This document shows positions 8,477-16,581 of a stretch of 64,000 nucleotides of DNA, piece after piece. Position 1 is the stretch's first letter, and each line of letters begins with the position of its first letter. Below the pieces are notes generated by a model. That model made no database searches. It saw nothing but the letters and a program-made list of their open reading frames with translations, and was not told the DNA's origin. This stretch comes from Chryseobacterium tagetis. Lineage in GTDB: Bacteria; Bacteroidota; Bacteroidia; Flavobacteriales; Weeksellaceae. The stretch is taken from positions 124,001-188,000 of the forward strand of contig NZ_JAERSE020000004.1 of NCBI RefSeq assembly GCF_016735585.2. Direction: 5' to 3'. The position numbers and the translations under genes were made by a program.

Positions 8477-8508
8477 CAAATCTAACACAACAACACATTG
8501 AATAACAA
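8477..8508 (-). promoter_or_regulatory. promoter of the peptide operon
   Basis: On the minus strand the -7 box TAGATTTG (8477-8484) fits TAnnTTTG. The -33 box TTG (8506-8508) precedes it with a 21-nt spacer, the normal Bacteroidetes layout. The -7 box ends about 22 nt before the lipoprotein start codon. Confidence 0.7.
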
Positions 8509-8584
8509 ACACTTAAACCAAATCAATCTTGTATTTATAAATTATTATTTTAATTAAATACAAAACAATTATAAATTCATAAAA

Positions 8585-8679
8585 TATATTTGTATAATCA
8601 TAAAAAACGCAATAAAAACTATTGTAAATCAACATTTTGTGATTTTAAATATTAAATCATAATTATTTACTTAATTTTG
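8585..8679 (+). promoter_or_regulatory. candidate promoter elements for the divergent regulator
   Basis: Two TAnnTTTG matches face the regulator gene: TATATTTG at 8585-8592 and TAATTTTG at 8672-8679. Neither has a well-spaced TTTG -33 box, so at most one is used. The whole 8455-8699 divergent intergenic region is extremely AT-rich and probably holds regulator binding sites. No clear operator palindrome was picked out. Confidence 0.35.
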
Positions 8680-8699
8680 TCCCAGTTTTATGACGCAAG

Positions 8700-10418
8700 A
8701 TGAATTTTTCAAGACTATTTATATCCATTTTATTATTTATATTTTCTTTTTCATACACACAGTATAAAGGCCCATATGCAGATTCTTCATATTCAGATTT
8801 GGAAAGCAAAATAAAATCTCTAGAAAAGGACCCTAGCAAGCAATGGGAGTACATTATTGATCTTATTAAGAAAGCCAAATCAGAAAATAATTTAAAACAG
8901 ATCAGGAGAGGCTATGTTCTAGCAAGCTTCAACCAACGAGGAGCTGACCAGATCAAGTACAGTGACAGTGTGGTCATTTATGCTAGAAAAATTAATCAGA
9001 CCAACCTGTTAGGTGATAGTTATTTATTGTTAGGTATGACTTACGTTACCAACGAAAATTATCCTAGAGCCCTTGATAGCTTTTTAAAAGGCTATGACTA
9101 CATTCAGAAAGGAAAAGATCCTTATTTATTACATAATGCGGAATATCAAATCGCGAGGGTTAAAAACTACCTAGGGCTATATAAAGAAGCTGATACTCTA
9201 TTTGAAAAAAGCGTGAATTTTTTCCGCGATAATCATAAAAAAATTGGTGATACAGACTACAGATATTATTACATTTATTCATTAATCGCTTACAGTGATA
9301 ATAATAATCAAATAAATAAACAAGGTGACTTTAAGCTTATTGATGAAGGTAAAAATTTCATTAAAAACAATAAAGATCTCAAGGAATATTACCCTTACTT
9401 CATATCATTGGAAGGAACAACTCATTATTTTCATAAAAACTATTCTCAAGCAATAAATACTCTAAATGAGGCGCTTCGTTTGTATGAAGATAATTGGAAA
9501 CATCTCAGTGATAAATTTTATATAGGGATGTCTTATTGGAATCTCAATCAAAAAGAACAGGCAATACCTTATTTTCTTGAACTCGATCGTGAATATGAAA
9601 AAACTGGAAAACTAGATCCTTTTTTTAGGCCTGCCTTTGAAATATTAATTAAATATTATTCTCAGGCAAATGATGTACGTAAACAGCTGCAGTATGTAAA
9701 TAAATTAATGGCCCTTGACAAAATATACGAAAGAGATTATAAATATCTATATGGTACTCTAAAAAAAGAATATGACACAAAGAAACTGTCTGATGAAAAA
9801 GAGAACCTTGAAAATACTTTAAAATGGGAAAGAACTTTATATATCACCCTGATATTTTTAGGTTTAACAATCATGTCATTTCTTGCTTTTCATCTTATTA
9901 AAACTTATAAGAGAAAAAAATATTTTAAAAAGCTTTACGAAGAATTATTTATTTCCCAAAAAGAGAAAGATGAAAAAGAGCCTTTTCTAAAAGATCAACC
10001 AATCGAATCTGATGATGAAAAAAAAATAATTCATAACACACTCAATATAAACCCTTTAATTATTGAAAACGTCTTGAATCAACTTAATATTTTTGAAACG
10101 GAAAAACATTTTTTAAAAAGAGATATTACGCTTCTCTCTTTATCAAAGACATGTGGCACAAATACTACCTATATGTCTAAAATACTTAATCATTATAAAA
10201 ATGAAAACCTATCTGGATATCTAAATAATTTAAGACTTAATCATATTGTATCTCAATGGAAAAATAAACCTAAAACAAGATACATCAGCCTACAGGAAAC
10301 CGCAGAAAAGGCGGGCTATAATTCTACACAGGCATTCGCCAAAAATTTTCAGGAAAAGTACCAGATTCCACCTTCGTATTTTTTAAACCGTCTCAATGAA
10401 GAAGAGAAACATCGATAA
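8700..10418 (+). CDS. TPR-containing membrane-bound AraC-type transcriptional regulator
   Basis: This 572-residue protein has an N-terminal signal peptide or anchor (1-20) and a helical TPR-type region (about 40-350), with repeats such as SYLLLGMTYVTNENYPRALD. A single transmembrane helix follows at about 378-400 (ITLIFLGLTIMSFLAFHLI). A charged linker leads to a C-terminal AraC/HTH_18 DNA-binding domain at about 465-565 (YMSKILNHYKNENLSGYLN, then TAEKAGYNSTQAFAKNFQE). The layout places a periplasmic TPR sensor on one side of the inner membrane and a DNA-binding domain on the other. It is divergent from the peptide operon and is the obvious candidate regulator, perhaps sensing the exported peptide. 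The target is inferred from position only. Confidence 0.88.
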   Translation: MNFSRLFISILLFIFSFSYTQYKGPYADSSYSDLESKIKSLEKDPSKQWEYIIDLIKKAKSENNLKQIRRGYVLASFNQRGADQIKYSDSVVIYARKINQTNLLGDSYLLLGMTYVTNENYPRALDSFLKGYDYIQKGKDPYLLHNAEYQIARVKNYLGLYKEADTLFEKSVNFFRDNHKKIGDTDYRYYYIYSLIAYSDNNNQINKQGDFKLIDEGKNFIKNNKDLKEYYPYFISLEGTTHYFHKNYSQAINTLNEALRLYEDNWKHLSDKFYIGMSYWNLNQKEQAIPYFLELDREYEKTGKLDPFFRPAFEILIKYYSQANDVRKQLQYVNKLMALDKIYERDYKYLYGTLKKEYDTKKLSDEKENLENTLKWERTLYITLIFLGLTIMSFLAFHLIKTYKRKKYFKKLYEELFISQKEKDEKEPFLKDQPIESDDEKKIIHNTLNINPLIIENVLNQLNIFETEKHFLKRDITLLSLSKTCGTNTTYMSKILNHYKNENLSGYLNNLRLNHIVSQWKNKPKTRYISLQETAEKAGYNSTQAFAKNFQEKYQIPPSYFLNRLNEEEKHR

Positions 10419-10446
10419 ATTTCAAAATAAGATACCATCTAAAATA

Positions 10447-10475
10447 AAAAAGACAACTGTTTTAGTTGTCTTTTT
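10447..10475. terminator. bidirectional terminator between convergent genes
   Basis: The stem GACAACT / AGTTGTC has a 5-nt loop and is flanked by an A-tract on the left and a T-tract on the right. It serves both the regulator gene and lepB, whose 3' ends converge here. Confidence 0.85.
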
Positions 10476-10479
10476 ATTT

Positions 10480-12141
10480 TTATAAATTTTCTTCTTTTTT
10501 ATCCTTTTTGAATAGTTTCATGAAGTATTCCCAACCGAAGAACAGGATAAGAATCATTGCTGCAACCCACCAATATGAAGTTTTGTTGGCTTCTCCTGTA
10601 TTGGTTGCTTTAAACATTCTGTCCCAACGGATTTTTTTAGGAGCCTGATACGTTGAGCTTGCATCTGGGAAAACTCCCTGAACGCTCATCCATGTAAACA
10701 TTGGCTTTCCTACAATATTTTCTTCCGGAACAAAACCAAAGAACCTAGCATCTAATGAAGCATCTCTGTTGTCTCCGATCATCATATAATAATCCTGCTG
10801 AATCGTATATTGGTTTGTTTCTTTTCCGTTAATAAAGATTTTCCCGTTTTTGTTTTCTAAACTGTTATGTTCATATTCAGAAATAATCCATTGATACGTT
10901 GGAAGTGTTTCTTTAGTAATGGTAACAACGTCACCTTTTTTAGGAATTCTCAAAGGACCGTACCAATCCTGATTCCAAGGTTTATTTATCGGGAAGATAG
11001 ATTGAGTGGTATCAATACTCTTAGTATAAGCTGACTTGTCTGCATTTAATTTATAAGAAACCGTAGCAGAATCTTTAGGAAAAATACTTTCTTCCATACT
11101 TACCACATTCGGTAAAGTTTTTATTTCTGCAGCTGTTTTATCTGTCAATCCCTGAAATGCATAGATAAATCCTTTTTCAGTCTGCATCTCTCTTACCGGT
11201 AAAAATCCGTAAGTATTGTATAAGGAAGGAATATCTAACTGAGATCCTGTATTTACTGTATAAGCGTGCTGAACTTCCTGATCTCCCAAAAATGTTTCTG
11301 CTTTTCCATTGACAAAAAGTCTTCCTCCTCTCATCTCGAAAGTATCTCCTGCAATAGCAACACATCTTTTTACATAAGGGTCTTTTCTATCAATAGCTGT
11401 ATGTACAGAATCCTGAGGATAGTTGAAAACAACTACGTCTTTTCTCTGAGGTTTATTGAATTGGAAGATTCTCTCGTAAGGAAGTTTTACTGCATCCACA
11501 TAAGATTTAGGATCATCTTTAGGGTTCCCTTTTTCTCCGGTATCCATAATTGTTCCCTGTAAGAAAGGAATCGCAACGGGACGCATCGGAAGTCTGTATC
11601 CATAGCTCCATTTGTTTACGAAAAGGAAATCACCTACTAAAAGTGTTCTTTCCATAGATCCTGTAGGGATTCCGAATGGCTGGGTAACAAAAACGTGGAT
11701 GATTGTTGCGAAAACTACCGCAAAAGTAATAGAACCGATGAAAGTATCTTTTTTCTTTGTGGTTTTTTCTTCGTCTGTTAAGAAAACATCATTGGCATCT
11801 TCATCTTCTATTTCTACATCTTTAGAGTAGTTTACAGTTGCCATGTATATAAATGGAAGAATTACCGTAAGAAGTTGATTCTGGAAAAGGGTTTTTCCAA
11901 ATTTCTTCATTAAGTAAATATGAAAAACAGACATCATGATAGGCCCTACAATGGGTAAGTAGGATAAAATTGCCCACCACTTTGGATGTTTTGTTTCTTT
12001 TAAAATAATGAAATAATTATAGAAAGGGATAAAAGCAAATAGCGGACTATATCCCATTTTCTTAAACAGCTTCCAAGTAGAAATCCCCATCAATACAGAT
12101 AAGATGAGAACATAAACTGTGTACGTTAAAAAGTAATTCAT
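10480..12141 (-). CDS. lepB: signal peptidase I, long Bacteroidetes form
   Basis: This 553-residue inner-membrane protease removes Sec signal peptides. Several N-terminal hydrophobic segments (1-105) come first, then a charged linker and another membrane span (about 134-154). The catalytic Ser162 lies in PTGSMERTL and the general-base Lys258 in VKRCVAIAGD. The conserved GDNRDASLDARFFGFV box follows, and a C-terminal membrane helix (about 520-540) ends the protein. The long insertion between the Lys and the GDN box is typical for this phylum. The gene converges on the cassette regulator, so it marks one border of the accessory insertion. Confidence 0.95.
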   Translation of the reverse strand: MNYFLTYTVYVLILSVLMGISTWKLFKKMGYSPLFAFIPFYNYFIILKETKHPKWWAILSYLPIVGPIMMSVFHIYLMKKFGKTLFQNQLLTVILPFIYMATVNYSKDVEIEDEDANDVFLTDEEKTTKKKDTFIGSITFAVVFATIIHVFVTQPFGIPTGSMERTLLVGDFLFVNKWSYGYRLPMRPVAIPFLQGTIMDTGEKGNPKDDPKSYVDAVKLPYERIFQFNKPQRKDVVVFNYPQDSVHTAIDRKDPYVKRCVAIAGDTFEMRGGRLFVNGKAETFLGDQEVQHAYTVNTGSQLDIPSLYNTYGFLPVREMQTEKGFIYAFQGLTDKTAAEIKTLPNVVSMEESIFPKDSATVSYKLNADKSAYTKSIDTTQSIFPINKPWNQDWYGPLRIPKKGDVVTITKETLPTYQWIISEYEHNSLENKNGKIFINGKETNQYTIQQDYYMMIGDNRDASLDARFFGFVPEENIVGKPMFTWMSVQGVFPDASSTYQAPKKIRWDRMFKATNTGEANKTSYWWVAAMILILFFGWEYFMKLFKKDKKEENL

Positions 12142-12254
12142 AAAATTCTTATGCCTAATGTATAATTTAAGTAATCTGGAATGAGCAATGGGTTATTTTG
12201 TTCATTGATCATTTCTTACTAATTAGTTTACAATGTAAGGATTTTGTTACAAAA

Positions 12255-12956
12255 TTAAAGACCTAAAACGTCTTTCATTTCAAAATTTCCTTTTTTATCT
12301 TTAATCCATTCAGCAGCAACTACAGCGCCCAGTGCAAAACCGTTTCTGTTGAAGGCAGTATGCTTGATTTCAATTTCATCTACTTCACTTCTGTAGAATA
12401 CACTGTGAGTTCCCGGAACCTCATCTTCACGAATCGCAAAAATACCCAATTGGTTATCTTTCGTTTCATCCAGTTTCCAGGCATCAAACTTTGAATTGTG
12501 TTTGAAAATTCCTTCTGCAATAGAAATCGCAGTTCCACTTGGAGCATCTTTTTTGTGAACGTGGTGAATTTCTTCCAATTGGCAAGAATATTCATCTACA
12601 TTTTTCATTAGATCAGCCAGTTTTTCGTTTAAAGCAAAAAATAAGTTTACCCCTAAACTGAAGTTTGATCCGTATAAAAATGCCGTATTATTTTCAACAG
12701 AGATTTTTTCGATTTCAGCTCTTTTTTCCAGCCATCCTGTTGTACCGCAGATTACCGGAATGTTATTTTCAAGACATGCTTTTACATTTTCAAATGCCAC
12801 TTCGGGAAGTGAAAATTCAATAACAACATCCGGATTATTAAGATTTTCAGCAGTTGGAGTTTCTTTTAGGCGGGCTACGACTTCGTGACCTCTTTTCTGA
12901 GCAATTTCATCAATGATTTTACCCATTTTACCATATCCAACTAATGCTATTCTCAT
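12255..12956 (-). CDS. dapB: 4-hydroxy-tetrahydrodipicolinate reductase
   Basis: This 233-residue enzyme of the lysine/diaminopimelate pathway has an N-terminal nucleotide-binding loop VGYGKMGKII and the CGTTGW motif. The catalytic segment EEIHHVHKKDAPSGTA holds the His and Lys used in reduction. The length is normal for the short Bacteroidetes form. It is a cytosolic step needed for both lysine and meso-diaminopimelate. It sits between lepB and the DUF5683 gene on the same strand, with 113 nt to lepB. Confidence 0.95.
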   Translation of the reverse strand: MRIALVGYGKMGKIIDEIAQKRGHEVVARLKETPTAENLNNPDVVIEFSLPEVAFENVKACLENNIPVICGTTGWLEKRAEIEKISVENNTAFLYGSNFSLGVNLFFALNEKLADLMKNVDEYSCQLEEIHHVHKKDAPSGTAISIAEGIFKHNSKFDAWKLDETKDNQLGIFAIREDEVPGTHSVFYRSEVDEIEIKHTAFNRNGFALGAVVAAEWIKDKKGNFEMKDVLGL

Positions 12957-13005
12957 ATTTTTTTATTATTTTAATTATACCAAAATCTAAATTCAGTATA
13001 ATTTA

Positions 13006-13653
13006 TTAAAATCTATAACTTAAACTCAACCCCGTTTTAGGAGGGGTAATTCCATATTGATCCTGAATGACTGCAGGTGCAAAAGAAAGGTCCGGATCGT
13101 GACGGCTTTCATAAAGATGAGAGTCTACCACAGCATCTACAATATTCAGAATATAAATAAGTCCTGTAATAGCGATTGCATAGTCTCTTTGTCTTTTTGC
13201 CCTGTCCTGAACGTTTCCTAAAGCTGTTTTATCCAACCACGGTTTGCTGTCAACAAATTCATTCGGAGTACCGTTCAACTTGGCAATGTAATATTCACGG
13301 TATTTTTTGTACTGATTATCATTCCAGATCGCGATTCCTACTCCGGTTCCTACCGCTCCCCATACGATTGGGATTTTCCAGTATTTTTTATTGTAATACT
13401 GTCCTAATCCAGGCAAAACTGCAGAGTATAAACCCGCTCTTGTAGGATTAAGCTTTACGGTTTGTCTCGTAGGTCCATTTGCTTTTTCTAAATCTTCTAC
13501 AATTTTCGATTCAGGTTTAAGAGTTCTTTTAGGTTGTGCTACAGGTTTCTCCTTAATCACAACAGAGTCTACCTTAATGGTATCATTAGGGATTACTTGT
13601 GAATAGGCCACTGTGAACAGACACAGAAAAAATGTGAAAAATATTTTCTTCAT
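13006..13653 (-). CDS. DUF5683 domain membrane protein
   Basis: This 215-residue protein has a Sec signal peptide (cut near AYSQ) and a low-complexity stretch rich in Val/Lys/Pro. The conserved DUF5683 core follows (AGLYSAVLPGLGQYYNKKYWKIP) with short hydrophobic spans WGAVGTGVGIAIW and ITGLIYILNIVDAVVDSHLY. The function is not established. Its stop lies directly against the parB start, so it belongs to a parA-parB-DUF5683-dapB-lepB transcription block. Confidence 0.85.
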   Translation of the reverse strand: MKKIFFTFFLCLFTVAYSQVIPNDTIKVDSVVIKEKPVAQPKRTLKPESKIVEDLEKANGPTRQTVKLNPTRAGLYSAVLPGLGQYYNKKYWKIPIVWGAVGTGVGIAIWNDNQYKKYREYYIAKLNGTPNEFVDSKPWLDKTALGNVQDRAKRQRDYAIAITGLIYILNIVDAVVDSHLYESRHDPDLSFAPAVIQDQYGITPPKTGLSLSYRF

Positions 13654-14544
13654 TTATTTTATATGGGATAAAATATATTCCAGTTCATCTTCATTTTTGA
13701 AATCCAGAACCAGCTTACCTTTTTTACCATTTCCGGAGGTTTTAATCTCCACTTTTACATCTAATATATCAGATATTGTTTTCTGAACTCTCTTATAATT
13801 ATTGGAAAGTTCTGCTTTTGCTCTTTTTGCTGCAGGTGATTTAGGGTTTTTCAGTGCTGTAGCCGCTTGTTCAGCCTGACGAACGTTCAACTGTTCTTTG
13901 ATAATTAAATCAAATAAAATCTGCTGATGTTCTTCACTTTCCAAGCTGATGATCGCTCTACCGTGTCCTGCAGAAATTTCCCCGCTTCTGATTGCGTTCT
14001 GGATATCCGGACTCAATCTTAAAAGTCGTATTGAGTTAGTAATAGTACTTCTGTCCTTTCCTACTCTTTGGCTAAGATTTTCCTGCGTCAATCCAATTTC
14101 TTCTAAAAGTCTGTGATAAGTAAGCGCAATTTCAATGGCATCCAGATCTTCTCTCTGAATATTTTCAACAAGAGCCATTTCCAGAAGCTCCTGATCATTT
14201 ACCAAACGAATATAGGCAGGAATACTGGTAAGACCGGCAATTTTACTTGCTCTGAAACGTCTTTCCCCAGATATAATTTCGAATCTTTCTCCGTCTTTTC
14301 TTAAGGTAATAGGCTGAATAATGCCTAAATTCTTAATAGATAGAGCAAGTTCATTTAATGCTTTTTCATCAAAATAAGTTCTTGGCTGGGTCGAATTCGG
14401 ATAAATATCTTCTATGGATACTTCTACAATATTTCCCACAAATTTATCTGCTCCCACATCGGTAGCAGAATTAATTGTCGCTTTGGATTCTGCACTAAGA
14501 ATAGCACCTAAACCGCGCCCCATCGCTCTTTTTTTGTCCTTCAT
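13654..14544 (-). CDS. parB: chromosome partitioning protein ParB
   Basis: This 296-residue protein has the ParB N-terminal CTPase domain (IYPNSTQPRTYFDEKAL and GERRFRASKIAG, about 45-120). A helix-turn-helix region follows (LTQENLSQRVGKDRSTITN, about 150-185), then a C-terminal dimerisation domain. ParB loads at parS and organises origin segregation with ParA. The parA gene precedes it by 32 nt. No clear parS site was found within the locus. Confidence 0.96.
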   Translation of the reverse strand: MKDKKRAMGRGLGAILSAESKATINSATDVGADKFVGNIVEVSIEDIYPNSTQPRTYFDEKALNELALSIKNLGIIQPITLRKDGERFEIISGERRFRASKIAGLTSIPAYIRLVNDQELLEMALVENIQREDLDAIEIALTYHRLLEEIGLTQENLSQRVGKDRSTITNSIRLLRLSPDIQNAIRSGEISAGHGRAIISLESEEHQQILFDLIIKEQLNVRQAEQAATALKNPKSPAAKRAKAELSNNYKRVQKTISDILDVKVEIKTSGNGKKGKLVLDFKNEDELEYILSHIK

Positions 14545-14576
14545 ATTTTGCTTTTAGCTTGGCTATTTGCTTTTTT

Positions 14577-15350
14577 TTAATTCTTCACTAATTTTTCGTT
14601 CTTCAGCAAAACTTCTTCAGCCAGCTGAATATACTGAACCGCTCCTTTACTTTCTGCATCGTAGTTCAGGATACTTTCTCCAAAACTAGGAGCTTCACTC
14701 AGTCTTACGTTTCTGCTGATGATGGTTTCAAACACCATTTCAGGGAAGTGAGAATTCACCTCTTCCACTACCTGATTAGACAGTCTCAATCTACTGTCGT
14801 ACATCGTTAAAAGAAGTCCTTCGATATCTAAATCTTTGTTATGGATCTTCTGAACATTTTTAATGGTATTCAAAAGCTTTCCTAATCCCTCCAATGCAAA
14901 ATATTCACACTGAATCGGAATAATCACAGAATCTGCTGCTGTAAGCGCATTCACTGTGATAAGCCCTAAACTCGGAGCACAATCGATAATGATATAATCG
15001 TAGTCTTTTCTTACGCTTTCCAATGCTTTTTTCAGCATATACTCACGGTTTTCTTTGTCTACCAGCTCAATTTCTGCTGCTACCAAGTCGATATGAGAGG
15101 GTACAATATCAAGATTCGGAGTTGCCGTTTGCTTGATACAGCTTCTTGTATCAACACTATGCTCCAATAAATTGTATGTAGAATACTGAACGTCCTCAAC
15201 ACCTAAACCTGAGGTAGCATTCGCCTGAGGATCAGCATCAATGATTAATATTTTCTTTTCCAATACCCCTAATGCTGCCGCTAAATTTACTGCGGTTGTC
15301 GTCTTTCCAACACCTCCTTTTTGATTAGCGATACCTATGATTTTTGCCAT
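14577..15350 (-). CDS. parA: chromosome partitioning ATPase ParA (Soj)
   Basis: This deviant Walker-type ATPase has KGGVGKTTTAVNL at the N-terminus, DADPQANATSG and IIDCAPSLGLITVNAL. The start at 15350 (MAKIIGIANQ) is chosen over an upstream Met at 15371. The seven extra codons overlap a TAnnTTTG promoter box and do not belong to the family N-terminus. It acts with ParB to move replication origins. It is the first gene of the parAB-DUF5683 block. Confidence 0.95.
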   Translation of the reverse strand: MAKIIGIANQKGGVGKTTTAVNLAAALGVLEKKILIIDADPQANATSGLGVEDVQYSTYNLLEHSVDTRSCIKQTATPNLDIVPSHIDLVAAEIELVDKENREYMLKKALESVRKDYDYIIIDCAPSLGLITVNALTAADSVIIPIQCEYFALEGLGKLLNTIKNVQKIHNKDLDIEGLLLTMYDSRLRLSNQVVEEVNSHFPEMVFETIISRNVRLSEAPSFGESILNYDAESKGAVQYIQLAEEVLLKNEKLVKN

Positions 15351-15368
15351 TCTTAGAACTTTAAGATT

Positions 15369-15376
15369 CAAAAATA
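15369..15376 (-). promoter_or_regulatory. -7 promoter box of parA
   Basis: TATTTTTG on the minus strand fits TAnnTTTG and lies 18 nt before the preferred parA start. The nearest TTTG lies 28 nt further upstream, which is longer than usual, so the -33 element is uncertain. Confidence 0.45.
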
Positions 15377-15460
15377 CACTTTTTTCTTTGCTCTAGGTGG
15401 GTCACAAAATTAAAAATAGAGTTAAAATATTGTTAATAAGACTTTTAGCAATAAAAAAAA

Positions 15461-15490
15461 TTATCCACAAAAAAAATTCTTTGTGGATAA
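15461..15490 (-). terminator. terminator formed by two inverted DnaA-box sequences
   Basis: TTATCCACA (15461-15469) and its exact complement TGTGGATAA (15482-15490) form an 11-bp stem with A/T extensions. On the minus strand eight T residues follow, making a good Rho-independent terminator for the TonB-type gene. Both arms are perfect matches to the DnaA-box consensus TTATCCACA. Because parAB lies next to it, a replication or DnaA-titration role is worth testing. Confidence 0.8.
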
Positions 15491-15514
15491 CTGTTATGAT
15501 TTGTTTTCGAGATA

Positions 15515-16357
15515 TTAATTATCAAACTTCATTGATATTGGAAATTTGAAATAGCTTCTTACGGATTCTCCTTTTACTTTTGCTGGAGTCCATTTTCCTT
15601 TGATTGATTTTATAGTTCTTAACGCTTCACTGTTAAAATCACCATTCATACCATCTGCTTTAATTCCGGAAATTGTTCCGTCTTTTTCTACGATGAATGT
15701 AATAGTTGTTTTAATTACTCCTTCATTTTCAAAACCTGAAGCATCAAACTTATTCATTACTTTATTTCTAAAGGCGTCAATTCCTCCCTCAAAAGCAGCT
15801 TCTACATCTACTTTTGTTCTAGGTGTTTTATCTTCAACTTCCGGAACTACAACAGGAGGTTTTACAGTATTACTAATAACCGGTCCTGTTCCTATTACTG
15901 GAGGCGTTGGTATATAATCAGTTTTTGCAGCTTCTCCCTTAAAGTTATCCTGCGTTCCTGCTATAGCATCAATTGGTCTTTCCTCCTTATCAACTTCAGC
16001 AGCATTTCTTGTAGGTTGAATCTCTCTTGCATCGTATGTTTTTACATTAGGAGGTGTAGTGGGCTCTACAGGTTCAACTTTTACAGGCGGGACATCTGGC
16101 TGATCCACTTTATGTAATTCAATAACTACCGGCGGACCATCCGTAGGAATATGTACCGAACTCTCAGCGTTAAATGCATTAATCACAAATGGCGTAATAG
16201 AAACTGCAGCCAATATACTCACACCTACAAAAAGTGCTTTGGTTAATATCCTGTCTGATTCATTTCTTAAAACATAGGCTCCATACTCCTTATTACGGCG
16301 CTCAAATAAAACTTCATTAAAACGAAATTCTTGATTTTGGTGTAGGTGTTTCATCAC
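15515..16357 (-). CDS. energy transducer TonB-family protein
   Basis: This 280-residue protein has a cytoplasmic N-terminal stub (FERRNKEYGAYVLRNESDR, typical of flavobacterial TonB) and one membrane helix at about 38-60. A Pro/Val-rich periplasmic linker (PPVKVEPVEPTTPPNVKTYD) follows. The C-terminal TonB domain (about 200-280) has the EGVIKTTITFIVEKDGTI and W-x-P-A-K segments. Such proteins pass proton-motive energy from ExbB/ExbD to outer-membrane TonB-dependent receptors. No exbB or exbD gene is in this window. Confidence 0.9.
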   Translation of the reverse strand: MMKHLHQNQEFRFNEVLFERRNKEYGAYVLRNESDRILTKALFVGVSILAAVSITPFVINAFNAESSVHIPTDGPPVVIELHKVDQPDVPPVKVEPVEPTTPPNVKTYDAREIQPTRNAAEVDKEERPIDAIAGTQDNFKGEAAKTDYIPTPPVIGTGPVISNTVKPPVVVPEVEDKTPRTKVDVEAAFEGGIDAFRNKVMNKFDASGFENEGVIKTTITFIVEKDGTISGIKADGMNGDFNSEALRTIKSIKGKWTPAKVKGESVRSYFKFPISMKFDN

Positions 16358-16539
16358 TAAAAATTTAAACTGTTAAAAAATAAAATTATCAGTTTTTCAA
16401 CTCCTGATAATTAATCCCCAAACGTCTATCAAAATATTTGCCAAAAAATTACCAACATTTCATAAAAACAAAATAAACAGTACAATATTTAAAATTTAAC
16501 TATATCATAAATATATTCAACACTGATATATAAGCAAAA

Positions 16540-16563
16540 AAATCCCGCTATTAAGCGGGATTT
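16540..16563 (-). terminator. terminator of purA
   Basis: A perfect 10-bp stem (AAATCCCGCT / AGCGGGATTT) has a 4-nt loop. On the minus strand it is followed by seven T residues. It lies 19 nt after the purA stop. Confidence 0.9.
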
Positions 16564-16581
16564 AAAATATCTGAAATTATT

